Assembly: GCF_000004075.3 (NCBI RefSeq)
Contig: NC_026655.2
Location: forward strand, 16,229,489 to 16,293,488
Reading direction: 5' to 3'
Length of the DNA stretch: 64,000 nt
From: Cucumis sativus
Taxonomy: Eukaryota; Streptophyta; Magnoliopsida; Cucurbitales; Cucurbitaceae
This document shows positions 25,163 through 38,800 of this stretch, in pieces. The translations under genes and the position numbers were made by a program. Below the pieces are notes generated by a model, which was not told the DNA's origin, did not search any database, and saw nothing but the letters and a program-made list of their open reading frames with translations. Every line of letters begins with the position of its first letter. Position 1 is the first letter of the stretch.

Positions 25163-28100
25163 ATGGGAGGCCGGAAAAACTGGGAAGGAGGACTGTGCAT
25201 TGGGTGGTTAATTTGGGCAGTGCTTTGCGTCATCAGCGCCGGCGGGGAGTTCTTCAAAGTAGGTGTAGTGCTTGATCACAACACAATTGTGGGAAAACTC
25301 TCCAACATTTCCATCCAAATGGCCCTCTCTGATTTCTATGCCGAAAATCTCAAATACAAAACCAGGATATCCTTTATCTTCAAGGATGCGGGAGATGTGG
25401 TCGAAGTAGCATCTGCAGCAACCGAGTTGTTAAGAGACGGAGTTGAAGCCATAATCGGACCTCAAACTACAGAACAAGCCATGTACCTAACAGAATTTGG
25501 AAGAAAATATGAAATTCCCATAATCTCCTTTACGGTAACTACTCCCTCCTTGTCTCCAAAACAAAAACCATATTTCATAAGGGAAGCCCATAGCGACTTG
25601 GCGCAAGTCCAAGCCGTAAATGCTGTTATTCAAATGTACGGATGGAGAGAGATAGTTCCAATATATGAAGACACGGAATATGGACGTGGGATCATCCCGA
25701 ATCTAGCAGACGCCTTGCAACAAAACAGCACTCGATTGGTTATGAGAACCATGATCCCACTGTCTGCTAGTGAGACAGAAATTTTGAAGGAGCTGAAGAG
25801 GCTAAAGGATATGCACAAAACCATATTCCTTCTTCACATGAGTGGTTGTGTTGGGCGAATGGTTTTGAGTGCGGCCAAGAAAGAGGGAATGTTTAGTGAA
25901 GGGTATGCATGGATTGTAACGAATGGGCTTTCCTGTTTGGTTGATCCAATATTGGTTTCTGAAGATTTGGATTCCATGCAAGGGATTGTGGGCATAAGGC
26001 CTTACATACCCATCACCCAAAAGTTACAAAAGCTTCAAGCAGAGTTCAAACGACGGCTTCCATTCTCACTCTCGTCAAGTAAGATCTTTAAATTCTTTAA
26101 AGCTTAGATTTTAATCTTTAAATATTATTTTTAAAAAGTAAAAGTGACTACCTTGTGATCGGAAAATTTGATGGTATACACATGTTGTACGTAGCATATG
26201 ATGATGCACTAAGTACTTTAAAGTTTTGACCCTTGAGATACTAGAAGTGAAAAGTAAAACTAGGATACAACTTATGGCCTGCTTGGTTGGGGGATTAAAG
26301 TTGGTGTCTGTTGTTTGAAGGTTTTGTCTCTTTTCATTGGGAAAACCAATTTTCGAAAGTATTCTTTCTGATTACAATAAAAGGAGGGATTTGTTTGGCC
26401 ATGCAAATGGAATGATTTCTTAAAATCCTCTCCTCTCAAACCACTTTTTTAAATACTACTGTTTCTTCTTCTTTTTATTTTTTTTATTTTTTATTTATTA
26501 TCTTTTTCTCATTTCACTTTTAATATAACTAGTTTGAACTGTCAAATCGTTGATGTATAAGTTGAAAATTAAGACTATTCAATCTAAAACTTCAATTTCA
26601 AACTATTATTTCATCCAAGATTAAAAAAAAAAACACACACACAATTTAAAAAAAAAAGAGATACTGAGCTATTTAGGGAGATTTAGATTTAATATTATAA
26701 AAGTGATATAGATACATAAATTTGGTTTAGAAGAAATCCTTTATTTAAGATGAGATGAATATTAGTTAGACAAAAGGGGAATTTACCTAAATAGAATAAA
26801 AATGAAACTATTTTCTTTTCATACCAAAAGGACAAGAATTTTCATAAATTTCAAAAATATCCTCTAACCTGTTTAAATTTTGCCTCAAAATTACTACTTT
26901 CATTGTGGGTCTTCTTTGTTATTTGGTGGGTTCTCATATCGTCCTTTATTTATTCATCGTGTTCATACTACCTAAACAATTGTGTATCATGAATTTTTTC
27001 GAAAATGAATTACATGCACCTGTGTGAACATTAATTGGGTGTTGGCTGAGACATTTTTACTATTTCTCATTGTTAGCCCGTGGGTCTTACATTTCAAAAG
27101 TAACACACTTTCAAAAAAACTCTAATTTTGTTTTTCTCCGTGTCAATCTTGGTCGTTGATCTCGACATCAAGATACTTCACAAATTTTATTTAACTCTTT
27201 CAATGTAACTTCTCGGTCCATCTCGATCAAGATCGATATCAAGATTGTGTTGTTCTCAGTCGAGATTGTCATGATATTTCACCGAGTTTAGGGATAGTTA
27301 CTAATTGTGCTTTGTTATATGTGTTTTATGTTTTGAAGATGCGTGTAATATTAAAAATTCTATCAATAATTTTTCTTACAAGCTGTAAAAAAATAATTGA
27401 AAAGTGATCAATCAATGATAGAAGTCTATTGCTGACATTGATAGACGATGCTACAAATATTGGTCAATCACTAATAGATTTTATCAAACACTATACCAAA
27501 TTTTCATCACTCCAAAAATGATTGGAAAGGAGATTAATTAATAAGGTCTTATACCAAAATTTTTGGTAGCATAAATTAAACATAATGGTAATGAATTAGT
27601 TAATTAATACAACATTTTAGGGTGTAAAATGGGAGTTAGAAAGGGAAAGAAACTAAAAACACGACCCAATCTGGGGCCGAAATAATGTGCACGATTTTAT
27701 TAATTTTTTCTCAATACAATTTTGGTGGATGTGAAGTTTGTCAATTTTATGGGAGATTCATAATTTTTTGAAAAACAAAATATGGAATGAAGATTTGAAA
27801 AATAGAGAATCTCCGTCTAACAATCTTAAATATTTTTAATATTTTAGGAAAATGTTGGTATCCATTTCTCCCGATTGGACCGAGACGAATAGTTTTCTTG
27901 GTTTTAAAAAGAATTCGCTACCTTTTGTCCATTTCCTATTTTTTAGAAAAACTCACCAAATCAAAATGTTAGAAAGTTTGATTTCGGACTAAAATGGCAA
28001 AATATTATGTGTTGAAGCTTTTGATTGAAAGTTGTCCTTAACAAAAGTTGGGAATGCATGTGTAACAAACAGCATCTCCCAATCTTTTTGCAATGCAGGC

Positions 28101-29994
28101 GTACGATACGGTGTGGGCGTTGGCCATGGCAGTAGAGAAAATGAATTATTCCACCAGCCACTCTGGAACTGCAACAAGGAAAAAGCTGATACTGGATCAA
28201 ATTAAGAGCACAACATGTGAAGGCATTACTGGAAATTTCTCTTTGGTTGATGAAAATTTAAAACAATCAACTTTTGAAGTGTTCAATGTGGTGGGTGAGA
28301 AGGAGAAGATCATTGGGCTTTATTGCCCCATGAAAGGAGTGCATGAAAAATCAATTTCAAAACCCATTTGGCCTGGAGGCACAATCAATCCACCTCGAAT
28401 TAATTTAATTATAGGAATTCCAGTCAAAGGTTTCCCGGAGTTCGTAAACGCCAACATAAACAACCCCCAAAAGTCCACTGGATTTTGCATCGATATCTTC
28501 ACATCTGCTGTTGATGTATTAGATATTCACATTAATTACACGTTCCAACCTTTTGTGGACAAAAATGGGAAGAGTAATGGATCCTACGATGATCTTCTAC
28601 GTCAGATTGACACGCAGAAATACGATGTAATTGTTGGGGATATAACAATAGTTGCAAGTCGAGCGGAGTTGGTAGACTTCACCTTGCCTTATTCAGAATC
28701 CAGGGTAACAATGTTGGTTTCTGAGAGAAATGATAAGAAAGATCAGCACATGTGGATATTCTTGAAGCCATTTAAATGGAATCTTTGGCTTCTTTCCTTC
28801 ATCTCTTTCATATTTACAGGCTTTGTTGTTTGGTTAATGGAATGTCGTGTCAACACTGACTTTGGAGAAGGCCCGCCTCAACAACAAATTGGCCTCATCT
28901 TTTGGTTTTCCTTCTCCACTCTCGTCTTTGCTCACAGTTAGTACAGTATCATCACTTTTAATAACCTTAATTTTTCACTGTACAAATGTTATTAACAATA
29001 ATATTCTTTTAGGGGAGAGGATATTGAACAACTTATCCAGATTTTTGCTGATCATATGGGTTTTCGTGGTGTTAATCCTCACACAAAGTTACACTGCAAA
29101 CTTATCCTCCATGTTGACCGCGCAAAGGCTACGACCTTCCTTTCTTGATGCAAATGAGATCAGAGAGAAGGGTTACTTTGTGGGCTTTCAGAACGATTCT
29201 TTTGTCAGATCTTTTCTAATAACCCAGTTACGATTTAAAGAAACCCAATTGAAAGCGTACGGAAACCCCGATGAGTTTAAGGAAGCCTTGAATAGAGGAA
29301 ACAATAACGGTGGAGTTGCTGCTATTTATGATGAAATTCCCTACATTAAGGTCTTCCTTCAGAAAAATCCTTCTGGGTTTCGAATGGTCGGACCCACTTA
29401 CCAAACTGGTGGATTGGGTTTCGTGAGTTCTCTCTCTATGTTTCTCTTTTCATTTTGAATCAGCTCTGTTTTGCTATTTGGGTTGTTTATGAAAATTTAA
29501 TTAATCCACAGGCTTTCCCAAAAGGATCTCCTCTAGTGGCTTACTTTTCAAGGGCAATATTGAATGTGACCGAAGATAAAGACAAAATGAGGGAGATTGA
29601 AAACAAATATTACTTCTCATTGAATGAAGATACTCCAGGAAGTCCAGATTCAGCTCTGACTGTTTACAGATTTGGTGGTTTGTTCATCATTACGGCTGTT
29701 GCCACATGGTCTTCCTTATTAATATATTTGACCCAGTTCCTTCACACACATTGGCCTGATTCCAGCAACAACCAGTCTCCATTTGCTTCTAAGATGTTTG
29801 AAATGGTCAAGCTTTTCTATCATCTACATTTCCTCCACCCTTCTTCTCTGCAAACCAGTCAATCCAGACTACATTCTGTTTCTAAAATGGCAGAAGATAA
29901 GACACTGCAGATTGACAATGACCATCACAATTCCACTGAAGAGCCAAATATTTTGGAGGTAGTAAATGAAGACCAAGCGGAGGATGACGCCTAA
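25163..29994 (+). CDS. Glutamate receptor-like channel (plant GLR, clade-2-like)
   Basis: Recognisable coding exons: 25163-26078, 28099-28936, 29013-29422 and 29512-29994, about 880 aa. A signal peptide (about 1-27) is followed by the ANF-type ligand-binding lobe (VGVVLDHNTIVGKLSNISIQ; EAIIGPQTTEQAM). The channel part has S1 (NLIIGIPVKGFPEFV, GDITIVASRAELVDFTLPY), M1 (WNLWLLSFISFIFTGFVVWL), pore (FWFSFSTLVFAHRE), M3 (FVVLILTQSYTANLSSML), S2 (GVAAIYDEIPYIKVFL) and M4 (GGLFIITAVATWSSLLIYL). Such proteins are ligand-gated cation/Ca2+ channels in signalling. Exons 2, 3 and 4 join in frame. Exon 1 ends in phase 1 whereas exon 2 opens in phase 0 at the AYD motif, and the usual residues before AYD (a ...FGLW-like run) are absent. 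Either a microexon lies unseen in the 2-kb intron or the gene is damaged there. M3 reads SYTAN rather than the SYTAS usual in plants. Confidence 0.88.
27395..27500. repeat. Dispersed repeat fragment in GLR intron 1
   Basis: Contains ATCAATGATAGAAGTCTATTG and ATTGATAGACGATGCTAC, the hallmark motifs of the dispersed family seen at 16.8, 53 and 54.2 kb. It is located inside the first intron of the GLR gene. Confidence 0.45.
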
Positions 29995-32094
29995 TCCATA
30001 TATGTACACTCCAGCTGCTCTTCTTATTTCTTGAGAGATGCGAAGCTGCTTTACTTACAGGAGAGGAGCGCACTTGTCTTTTCCCTTTCCTGGTCCTTTT
30101 CTTTTAGTGCTTCCACCCCAAGCAATAGCTTAACGCTAGTTCAGTGGATAAGATGGCTACGCTCCAGCTCACCCAAGAATAAGACGCCAATGGTCCACCG
30201 GCAAGCTCGTTCAACTTATTTCCTCTCTACTTTGATAATTTGTATGTTTCGACTGTTTATATCTGATAGAACATACAAACTTTTTATATGAAACGTGATA
30301 AATTTTGAACTCATTTTACTATGGTTGAAAAGTCACGAAGTTTAATTTGGAATTTCATAAAGTAGGGAAACTCTCTTCAATTCCTAAGACAAAATACATG
30401 GTTCTTTTTTCCATTGTGGCTGCCAACAAATCGAACAACAAGGTGAGTATTAGGGGCTCTTCTACCAGGTTTTTGCTAAAGTTTTGGTTTTTTATGATAT
30501 AGATTGGCTTCTGTTGATTTAAGGATTGGTTTGGAGTTCGAAAGGTTAAAGGCAGTGAGATAGATTAGCTCTTTTTATTTGTTTAAGTTTGTGACAATTA
30601 CTTCTTGGACGGTGCTTTTGCCAAAAAAAAAAAAAAAGAAAAGAAAAGAAATAGATAAAGAAAATTTAACATAATAAAGTCTACGTCACACCATTTTCAA
30701 ATATGAAAAAATAAAAGTAACAAATTTAAAAGTGATACTATATCCGTCTGATATTATTAATCACTTGTCGTAGTTGTCATATTCACAATATGCAAAAAGA
30801 GAGGTGCTATGACGATTTTCTTCTACATTTTTTTTTTTTTATCCAATGCAATTTTTCTTACTTTTTCATAATTTTAGTGGATAAGGATAGTTTTGATATA
30901 TGCTAATTAATATTTTTTATTTAATTTCTTTTACGATTTAAATTTTATTTTCTGTTATTCTTACTGATGAAAAACTTTAAAGAGTGCTACCAAAAAATAA
31001 TTAGATGACACAATGAAAAATAATTGTATGTATAACACAAAAGTTAGTGATATACTGAAAAATTGAAGTACAACCACTTTTGTGGACGATCACTTACGAA
31101 TTTCTCAATTTAAAAGTTATAACATATAGTTTCTATTTGCCACTATTATAAGTGCTTATTTTCGATTTTCTCAAATTGAAAGTTGTCCTTGATAACAACT
31201 ATCAAAGATAACAATTGATAGTTGCTATAAGTTGTGATCACTTGTAGATATCATTGACGATAACGTTTCATTTAAGAAATGTGTTATTATTGATATCAAT
31301 TATCAGCAACAACTTCTACTAATGATAGTCACTAAGATGCATACTTAACATTTTTAAAAAATTTCTAATTGTTTGGTCAACGTTTACTATTTTAACAAAT
31401 ATTTTATCAATCGTTTGCTATTTTGTTATAATTTTTTCGTTACAAAGACGTGGTCTCAAAAATATACATATTTAGAAATAGTTGTAAATATAGCAATTAG
31501 ATTAAAAATAATCAAGATATAGCAATTAGATTAAAAATAATCAAGATATAGCAATATTTAAAAAAATTATAAATATAACTCAATCAATATAAAAAATTTG
31601 TTATAGACGATATTGGATGTTTTTATATACTCAATTATTAGGAAGATTTTTAAAAATTGAAAAATTGACAATGCCCATAAAAAAATGTTAATTTAAGTGT
31701 AAATTGGATAGCCAAAATTATATCCCAACTTGAAAATATTAATTTTTTTAATGTAAATTTTCGATTTTCTCGTAAATATAAATTTTGTCGATTATTATTT
31801 TTAAAATTACCCCATTATAATTACCCTTCCACGTTTGGACCAAGGAAGTGGGCTTTGCTATTAGGAAACAGCAGCCCAAGAGAATCCATCCATATGGCCC
31901 AAACTTTTTTGCCGCTACCTTACTCTAATCCTTAATGCTACATGTCAAACCGTAAAACTTCCGAAGCTAGACGTGGCGCACAAATTAGCCGAAAAGTGGA
32001 TCATCTACTCTCCGGCTCAACCGCCAAAGAATAACCAAGCTGCATTTCGAATCTGTTCACAGAACAAAACAAAAGAAACCGAAAAACAAAGGCC
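29995..32094. other. Intergenic region between GLR and the small basic-protein gene
   Basis: The first 300 bases are probably GLR 3'UTR. A frame at 30031-30291 has no recognisable content. Beyond it lie a poly-A/AAAAG run near 30622-30650, dispersed-repeat text (31180-31340 and 31460-31620) and, from about 31830, a GC-richer stretch that should include the promoter of the next gene. Confidence 0.5.
31488..31550 (+). repeat. 29-bp tandem duplication in a dispersed repeat
   Basis: The 29-bp unit beginning ATATAGCAATTAGATTAAAA starts at 31488 and again at 31517, and a third partial copy opens at 31546. It lies within a TATAGCA-type dispersed repeat. Confidence 0.85.
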
Positions 32095-32832
32095 ATGGCG
32101 AAGAAAATGGTGCATGTCAGCGGCGGAATTGGTAAAAAGAGACGCATCAAACGGAGCAAGAAGAAATACATTCACAAAGTGATTGATTATCTGTTATCAG
32201 ACTGCTACTTATTTGCACCTCTCCTCATTTCTCCTTCACCCATAGATAATTCTCATGTCACACCCACTAGAGGTTTCTTCCACTTCTCTTCTTCATAATC
32301 ATACATAGTTTATTAAAGTTTATCTAAATTGGGTTCTTAATTAGGTATTGAAATTAGAGGAAGAACAAAAGATAGCCGGACTTTGGTGAAGAAGTTTCAG
32401 GATTATTTGCAATCTGATTGCTACATGTATGCTTCTCTGGTTACACCAAAATCCCCCAGACTCAGAGGTATTTATACTTCCAAATTTGGTACAATTATAC
32501 CAAATATCTTACTGTGAATTTGTTGTTTGAAATTGAATTTTTTAATTTTTGAAAAATGGAGAAGGGAGAAACAGGGCGGGTTGAGTACGTAAAGAAGGTA
32601 TCAGGGGAAGTAGTAGTTATGAGTGATTTTGTGGAAGCTACGGTTAATGGAACACCAGACCGCTCCATCTATTCTAATTCTCCATCTTTAACACTTTCAG
32701 GTCCAATTTTCTAGAACGTAATTAATTCAAGCTTCTGTTTTCGATTATTTTGTTTTATGTTTATCTATTCATGGTTGGGTTTCTGTAGGTGAGCGTGACC
32801 CAAAGGCGAGGAGGAGGATTGTTGTTGATTGA
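32095..32832 (+). CDS. Small basic plant protein of unknown function with a duplicated SDCY motif
   Basis: Exons 32095-32272, 32345-32467, 32575-32700 and 32789-32832 join in frame at GT-AG introns, all phase 1, giving 156 aa. The start follows a purine-rich leader (GCCATGGCG is a good plant start context). The N-terminus (VSGGIGKKRRIKRSKKKYIH) is strongly basic and may target the nucleus. Two copies of a motif occur: DYLLSDCYLFAPLL in exon 1 and DYLQSDCYMYASLVTP in exon 2. The third exon encodes GRVEYVKKVSGEVVVMSDFV and a Ser-rich RSIYSNSPSLTLS segment. I do not recognise a named family. The consistent splice phases, conserved-looking blocks and lack of stops support a real gene. No membrane segment or enzyme motif is visible. 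Confidence 0.8.
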
Positions 32833-35800
32833 GCTTTGTGGTTATTGTTAGAACTTTCTTTTTCCTTCTTCTTCTTCTATAGAATTAGTTGTGGAAGTTG
32901 TATGAAGTAGTACTGTAATGTTTTGTAGGAAAAACTAACGTGGGATTTGGGAGCATGTAACTTTGTTAAGTATGTATTAAAAAGATTGGATGTTTCATAA
33001 TTTAGATCTAACTTGAAGTTGAAGCTCTATTAGTCTCTTTACCCCAAAATGTTGAGTTCGTCCTTGTCACTATTGATACCTCGATTGCCATTCTAGCCAC
33101 TATCTACGACGTCCAACGCTGGCCACCACCTTCAATGACTTCCGGTTGCCACCAACTTAGGCCACAAACTTGTATATACAAACATTTTAAGCATTTTTAA
33201 TTTTAAGAAAGAGTTGTTATTTTGTACAACTTTTGTTGACTTTATGGGAAACGATTTTTTTCAAGTTAATTCGAATCTTGCTGACTTTGGTGTTGCTGAC
33301 AGTTCTGTAGCAGTCGTACACTCTCTTAAGAATGTTTTAGGTGTTGTCTGATGATTATGGAGGAATATGGTGTCAAATTGTGAACTCTAAATCTTGCTAA
33401 CTTCTAATAGATAGTATTAGTAGGAAAAGGATAGGTCAGGTTCATAATATGAAGTAATCAGGGGAGTTTTTGATTGTTTGTTTGAAAAGAACGTAAATGT
33501 AAGAGAAGTCAATGGTATGTAGAGTAAAGGAAAGAATTGAATATATGAAATGAGAAAGGTTTAGTTCAGGCGTTCGAAACAAAAACAATCTTTGGTATGT
33601 TCTTAAGATAATTTGATTTGACCACTGGTCAAAATAGGGTCTATAGACTTGGGGCTAGCCCCCCAACTTTGGAGAGCTGATTGTCTCTCCGCATAAGTAT
33701 AAGGGAGGATTGTGTGACCTACCTCCTTATAGTAAGGCTATGTGGGAGGCTTGCAAGCTTTTTGTGGAGAGGGTGTTTCCACAAAATCTCACATTATAAC
33801 ATGGAGCTATGGAGCTACCTTACGCTCTCTCCAGATTGTAACTTAGGTTGTTCAGACGGAGAGGATACCAAGAGGAATTCGGGACCTTTTTCTTTTTTTC
33901 TTTTTTTTTTTGCTTGAACAGAGGCTTCAAGTGTTGTGCACATATAATTGTTGACACATCTCATTTTCAAGGAAAAATTTGAAAGAGTAGGTGGACAGAG
34001 GAAAGTAGTAATTGGACTTTTGATGAAAAATGAAAGCTCATTACCAACATTATTAAATATAATTTAATTCTACCTTTTTTTCTTATTTATATATAAATTC
34101 CTCGTGTAGATTTAACTTTCACAATTCCCTCACATCATCATCAATGCGTACACGTGTGACATTCAAATCTTGGACCCCTTCCTAGTAGTCCACCCTACAA
34201 AGATATTTGTGGAAATGCAAATATATATATATCATAAAATTTATGTTTTATTTTAGTGTTTCTGTTCTTATAAAGTTTTTTTCTTATTTAATAAATTTTA
34301 TTGTTTTAAAACTAGGGGTGGCTAAAGTTTTACTTATAGAAACTACCAAACAATGGCCCTTTTTTACTGAGATCATGGTGTTGAAATAAAAAATAAAAAA
34401 TTGAAGGATTACATTACGACAAACACTATCAATAACACTCACAATAACGAACAAATATCATAAAAGTCACAATTAACTAACTTTATCATATGATCAATAA
34501 TAAAAAAGAGAAACATATCAAAGTCCATAGTCTACTTGGTTGCTAGTAATAAAATATTTGAAATTTTTTATACTGGTAAAAGACTTAATATATAACACAT
34601 ACATACATGTTTCTTACAATTGCAATTGCTGACAGATAGCGGTTATTATGGTTTGTTAATGAGACAAAACTGTAATTCAATACCTATTTGTTGATGAGAC
34701 GAATAATTGAGCAGGACGTAGAAAGATTAAGCAATTGAGTGTGATGTAGCCGAATGTATTGTGATGTAGTAGTTAGATTAAAGGGTATGATACAGTATCT
34801 GAAAGAAGAAATAAAACTACTACTTTTGACTTGTGTGTGTATTGAATTATGGTTATGATATGAAACTATATACCCCACCTTCTTCACACTTCACATGGCC
34901 ACCATTCAATGCTCTCTTGGCAATCAAAAGAGGCCAATACTATCACATAATCTACCCTCTTCATGGGACCTCTCTTAGGCTCTTATCTCATTCACTATAT
35001 CCTATATTACATACCCCCTCCTAGCTTCAATATTCATGACGATTAGCTACACAACTTGTTCATATTTTATATTTCAAAGCGATGAGATAATGTTTTCTAT
35101 ATTTCCTATTGTTGTTTATCAATTGCATTGAGAGTTTGAAGCTAAGTGAAAATTAATAGACTAAAGTATACTAAACATCTCTAAACTATAGTATACCCAT
35201 TTTTTCTTGAGTTATAAATTAGCGACCCCAATAAGCCATCATAAATATTAGAAAATTGAAAAAAAAATCTTCTTTTTCATCATAAAAGGTCTAATTGATT
35301 ATAGCATAAGTTGTTGTATGTGTATAATGTAATCAAACTATTTCATCATAAAAGGTCTAGAGAAGACCATTGGTTATTTAAATAAAGACAACTATATGAT
35401 TGATATTAGATTCAAAAAATAGGGTATGAGAAATTGTTCCCAAACTAACAATATTATATAATATGATTATTATTACATAGGTATATGAAGCTTAAAGAGT
35501 TATTCTCTAAAAGTGCTGTGTAATGGCATCAAGGTTTAAAGTTTGACCATTAAAATTGTTCTACACGACAACAATATGACATATTTAACTTTGAAAAATC
35601 ATTGAGGTATAAGTTAGATAATATCTTATAAATAGAAGACATTATTGAGTATATAGATTATTATATATTATTCATGTATCTATATTGAGATATATTGTTT
35701 TTCTTCGAATCCTCGAGTTATGTTATAAAACTTTTTATTTATTTTTTTAACATGATTTAAGACTTTTTTTACATTTTAGAAAAACAAAAGAAAAATAAAT

Positions 35801-38800
35801 AATAATAAGGTAGAATTAAAGAGCATTGTAGTAGGGGGTGAAGGGGGCTTTTGTGATTGAATAATAAATGTAAAATGAAGCAGGGTTAAGGTGGTGACCG
35901 AAGGATCTAGCTTAGTGGATCATAAAGAGGTGTTGACATATTCTAAGTGGTATATAACCTATAATGAAAATGAACATTAAAATGCTAATAAAATGCATGA
36001 GAGGAAGTGAAAATTAATAGTAAGCAGTACTAGAGCATGATAACAGTTCTGTTTCATTAATGAATTATGCTGATGAATTAATTAGTTGATTTAATTAAAT
36101 TTAAGGGACACTTGCAAAAAATTTATAATAATTAATTAAGCTCATACAACTTATCTTTATTATTCGTAAAAATGATAAAAATAAAGGTCAACTCATGTAT
36201 ACAAAGACAAAAAAAAAAAAAAAAAAAACTATGGACAAAGTTTATCAAGAAAAATGATATCTAAATTAGCATTGTTCATCAAGAAAAAATTTATTATTTT
36301 GGGTTTAGGATAAAATCATGGGCAGAGTCCATAAAAAAAATGACATCTTGATGAACGTTGCCTATCGAAAAAAAAAATATTATTTTCCACAAAGCACGAA
36401 ATTTTGATCTACATTAACATGCTCAGAAAACACGATATTCATGAATAAAATCCTTAAATCTTTACTTGTGGACGAAAGGTCTTGGGTTCAAACCCGTGAA
36501 CAAAATGTGTTGAGTTCAAATCCACACTTTTGTTTATAAATTTGAATTTCAACCTTACAATTGTGAGTAGAAAGATAATTTGGAAAGAATAACAAATTTA
36601 AAACCATGTGTCATATTTGCTATATATTATTGTAAAAGAAAGCTACCCACCACAATTTCCCTAACCTTTAATCCCTTAAATATATATGTATACAAAATTA
36701 GGGTGGTAATATTAAATGATTGTGTTCTAAGGTTGTACTACTTATTTCCTACGAATAAAAATTTCATCTATAAAGTAGAGTAATGAATCAAGTCTCTGGA
36801 CATGCTTAATCTATACTATTTCCATATGCTCTCACAAAATTACTCAAATCATGGGTCCATTTTTGTGATTAATTATTATAAAGCATGGGTCTATATTAAT
36901 TAAACATAACCTTGTCAATTATTATTTAGTAACAAATAACAAATAGTATAATTTGAAAATATTATATAAAAAAATAATATTTATACTGGTTTTGCTAAAT
37001 TAATATTAATTAATTAACTATATTTAAAACTGAATTATATATAAAATAAAAAAGAAATGAAGTGGTTGGTAGGAAATAATTAAGGATGTGGGTAAATAAT
37101 TGATTTCCCTATGAAATTGGGGACATTTCTATGAACTCTGATGCATAAAACTGGGGAATTAAACACCAGGTTTGGAGCAATAAATTTGTATGGATATTTA
37201 TTTACGAGGAAGATTGATATAGAAAAAGAAAAGAAAAGAAAAGAAAATGAGAGTGAAGGTCGTCAGAAAGGTACATAAATTTGGAGTGGGTGGCAATGGG
37301 GGCATGATGGCATGCTCGAATAGACCAAGGGGTTTTTGTTTTGAGCGTCTCAGATATATCGTTAAAGCCTTCTTGTACGATTATTACTGACACCAACTCT
37401 CCTATTAAAGTTGGAGCCGCAAATCACGGGCTGCCATTGCCTTCTACTCCTCCTCCTCCTCCTCCTTCCCTTTTTCCTTCTTTTCTTCCCCTTCTTTCTT
37501 TTTCAATATTATTACTTCATTATTTCCCTTCTTTCTTCCCACTTCTCCCACTAAACATCTTACTTATATTCCTAAAATCTTTCCTTACTTCAACTGCTAC
37601 CTATACGTATTAGAAGATAAAATATTTTAGTATTTTATATGAACTTTAATAATTAACATGAGAAATTTTTTAGCAATAATACCAAATAATTTTCATACTA
37701 TCTTACTTTCCTTCATTCCTTCTCACAAAAGTAGCCTTTATATAAAAATAAATTAATCAATCATTTAAGATTTCGTTCAATAATGAAGAAGAGTAACATG
37801 TACAACAATAATATTACAAAAAGTTTTTCTAAACACTATCAAAGTCGGTAGAATAGAATTGAATTATTAACTTCATACACCAAATTAAACACCCACTTGA
37901 CACATATGTGTCTTATAAAGATTCAATGTATTAGTAAAAACCACATAATTTTTTTAATCTATATATTGAATTAAGCTCTCTACTTAATTTTAATGAACTT
38001 AAAGTAAAAGAAAAAACAATCCAATATTTGATTAATTTAAAGATTGTATTAATAAATAAAATTAGAGAGGTGTGTAGGGAAGTTCGTGGAAATTAGTGGA
38101 GCCTTGGACAACTACTTGAAAAGGGAAAATATTGCAAATATTGGTAACTTTGTACCATTATCACGTGGGTATTGTTGGACCTATTTAAATCAAACCAATT
38201 ATCCCAAAGTGTGACTCTAAGCTAAAATTACACTAATCTTCAATGTGCTCCATTTCACCACATATTTTTATGCTACTTTGAATTATTGACTATCAGATAA
38301 TGATGTTCAAATCTCCACAACTTAGAAGAAGAAAAAAAATAATTAAAAAGTTCAAATTATTCTTATTCTTATATTAGATTCTGTTCATGGGAAGGAGAGC
38401 TCAAATCTCATTCGATGCATTGAATCTATATTCAGCCACATGCAAAATTATAAATAATTAGATATATAAAAACTTATAGGAAATAAATTCTTTAGTTTAC
38501 TTCCTAAACATCTTATAACATTGAATTAGGTTCAAGGGAAACCATTTTCTGATTACTATATATTGAAATATAAATTAATTCATAAATGAATATACATGTA
38601 GCCTCGTGGATTGTTTTCTTATAAAGTGCAATATTTATCTTGCAGTTAGTCATAAAGAATTATTAGGAAATAATATAAATATTTAGAAATACAATAAATT
38701 TGATTTTACTTTTCAAGAATTGAAATTCATCATTTCATGGTATCTAATTATTTATGATCAAATTACTTTCACTTACTTATCTATTTACTCACAAATTGAA

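Noticed and set aside
26277..26405. Possible MITE ends (TGGCCTGCTTGGTT ... TTTGTTTGGCCA) in GLR intron 1
   Set aside because: The inverted ends match over only a few bases and no target duplication could be shown.
30031..30291. 86-codon frame after the GLR stop
   Set aside because: Most likely GLR 3'UTR; no similarity to a known domain.
30396..30460. Short ATG frame ending at a good donor-like AAG|GTGAGT
   Set aside because: Looks like a first exon, but no acceptor-joined continuation could be found within the next kilobase.
36480..36535. Two B-box-like words (GGTTCAAACCC, AGTTCAAATCC)
   Set aside because: No A box at tRNA spacing upstream; insufficient for a tRNA or SINE call.
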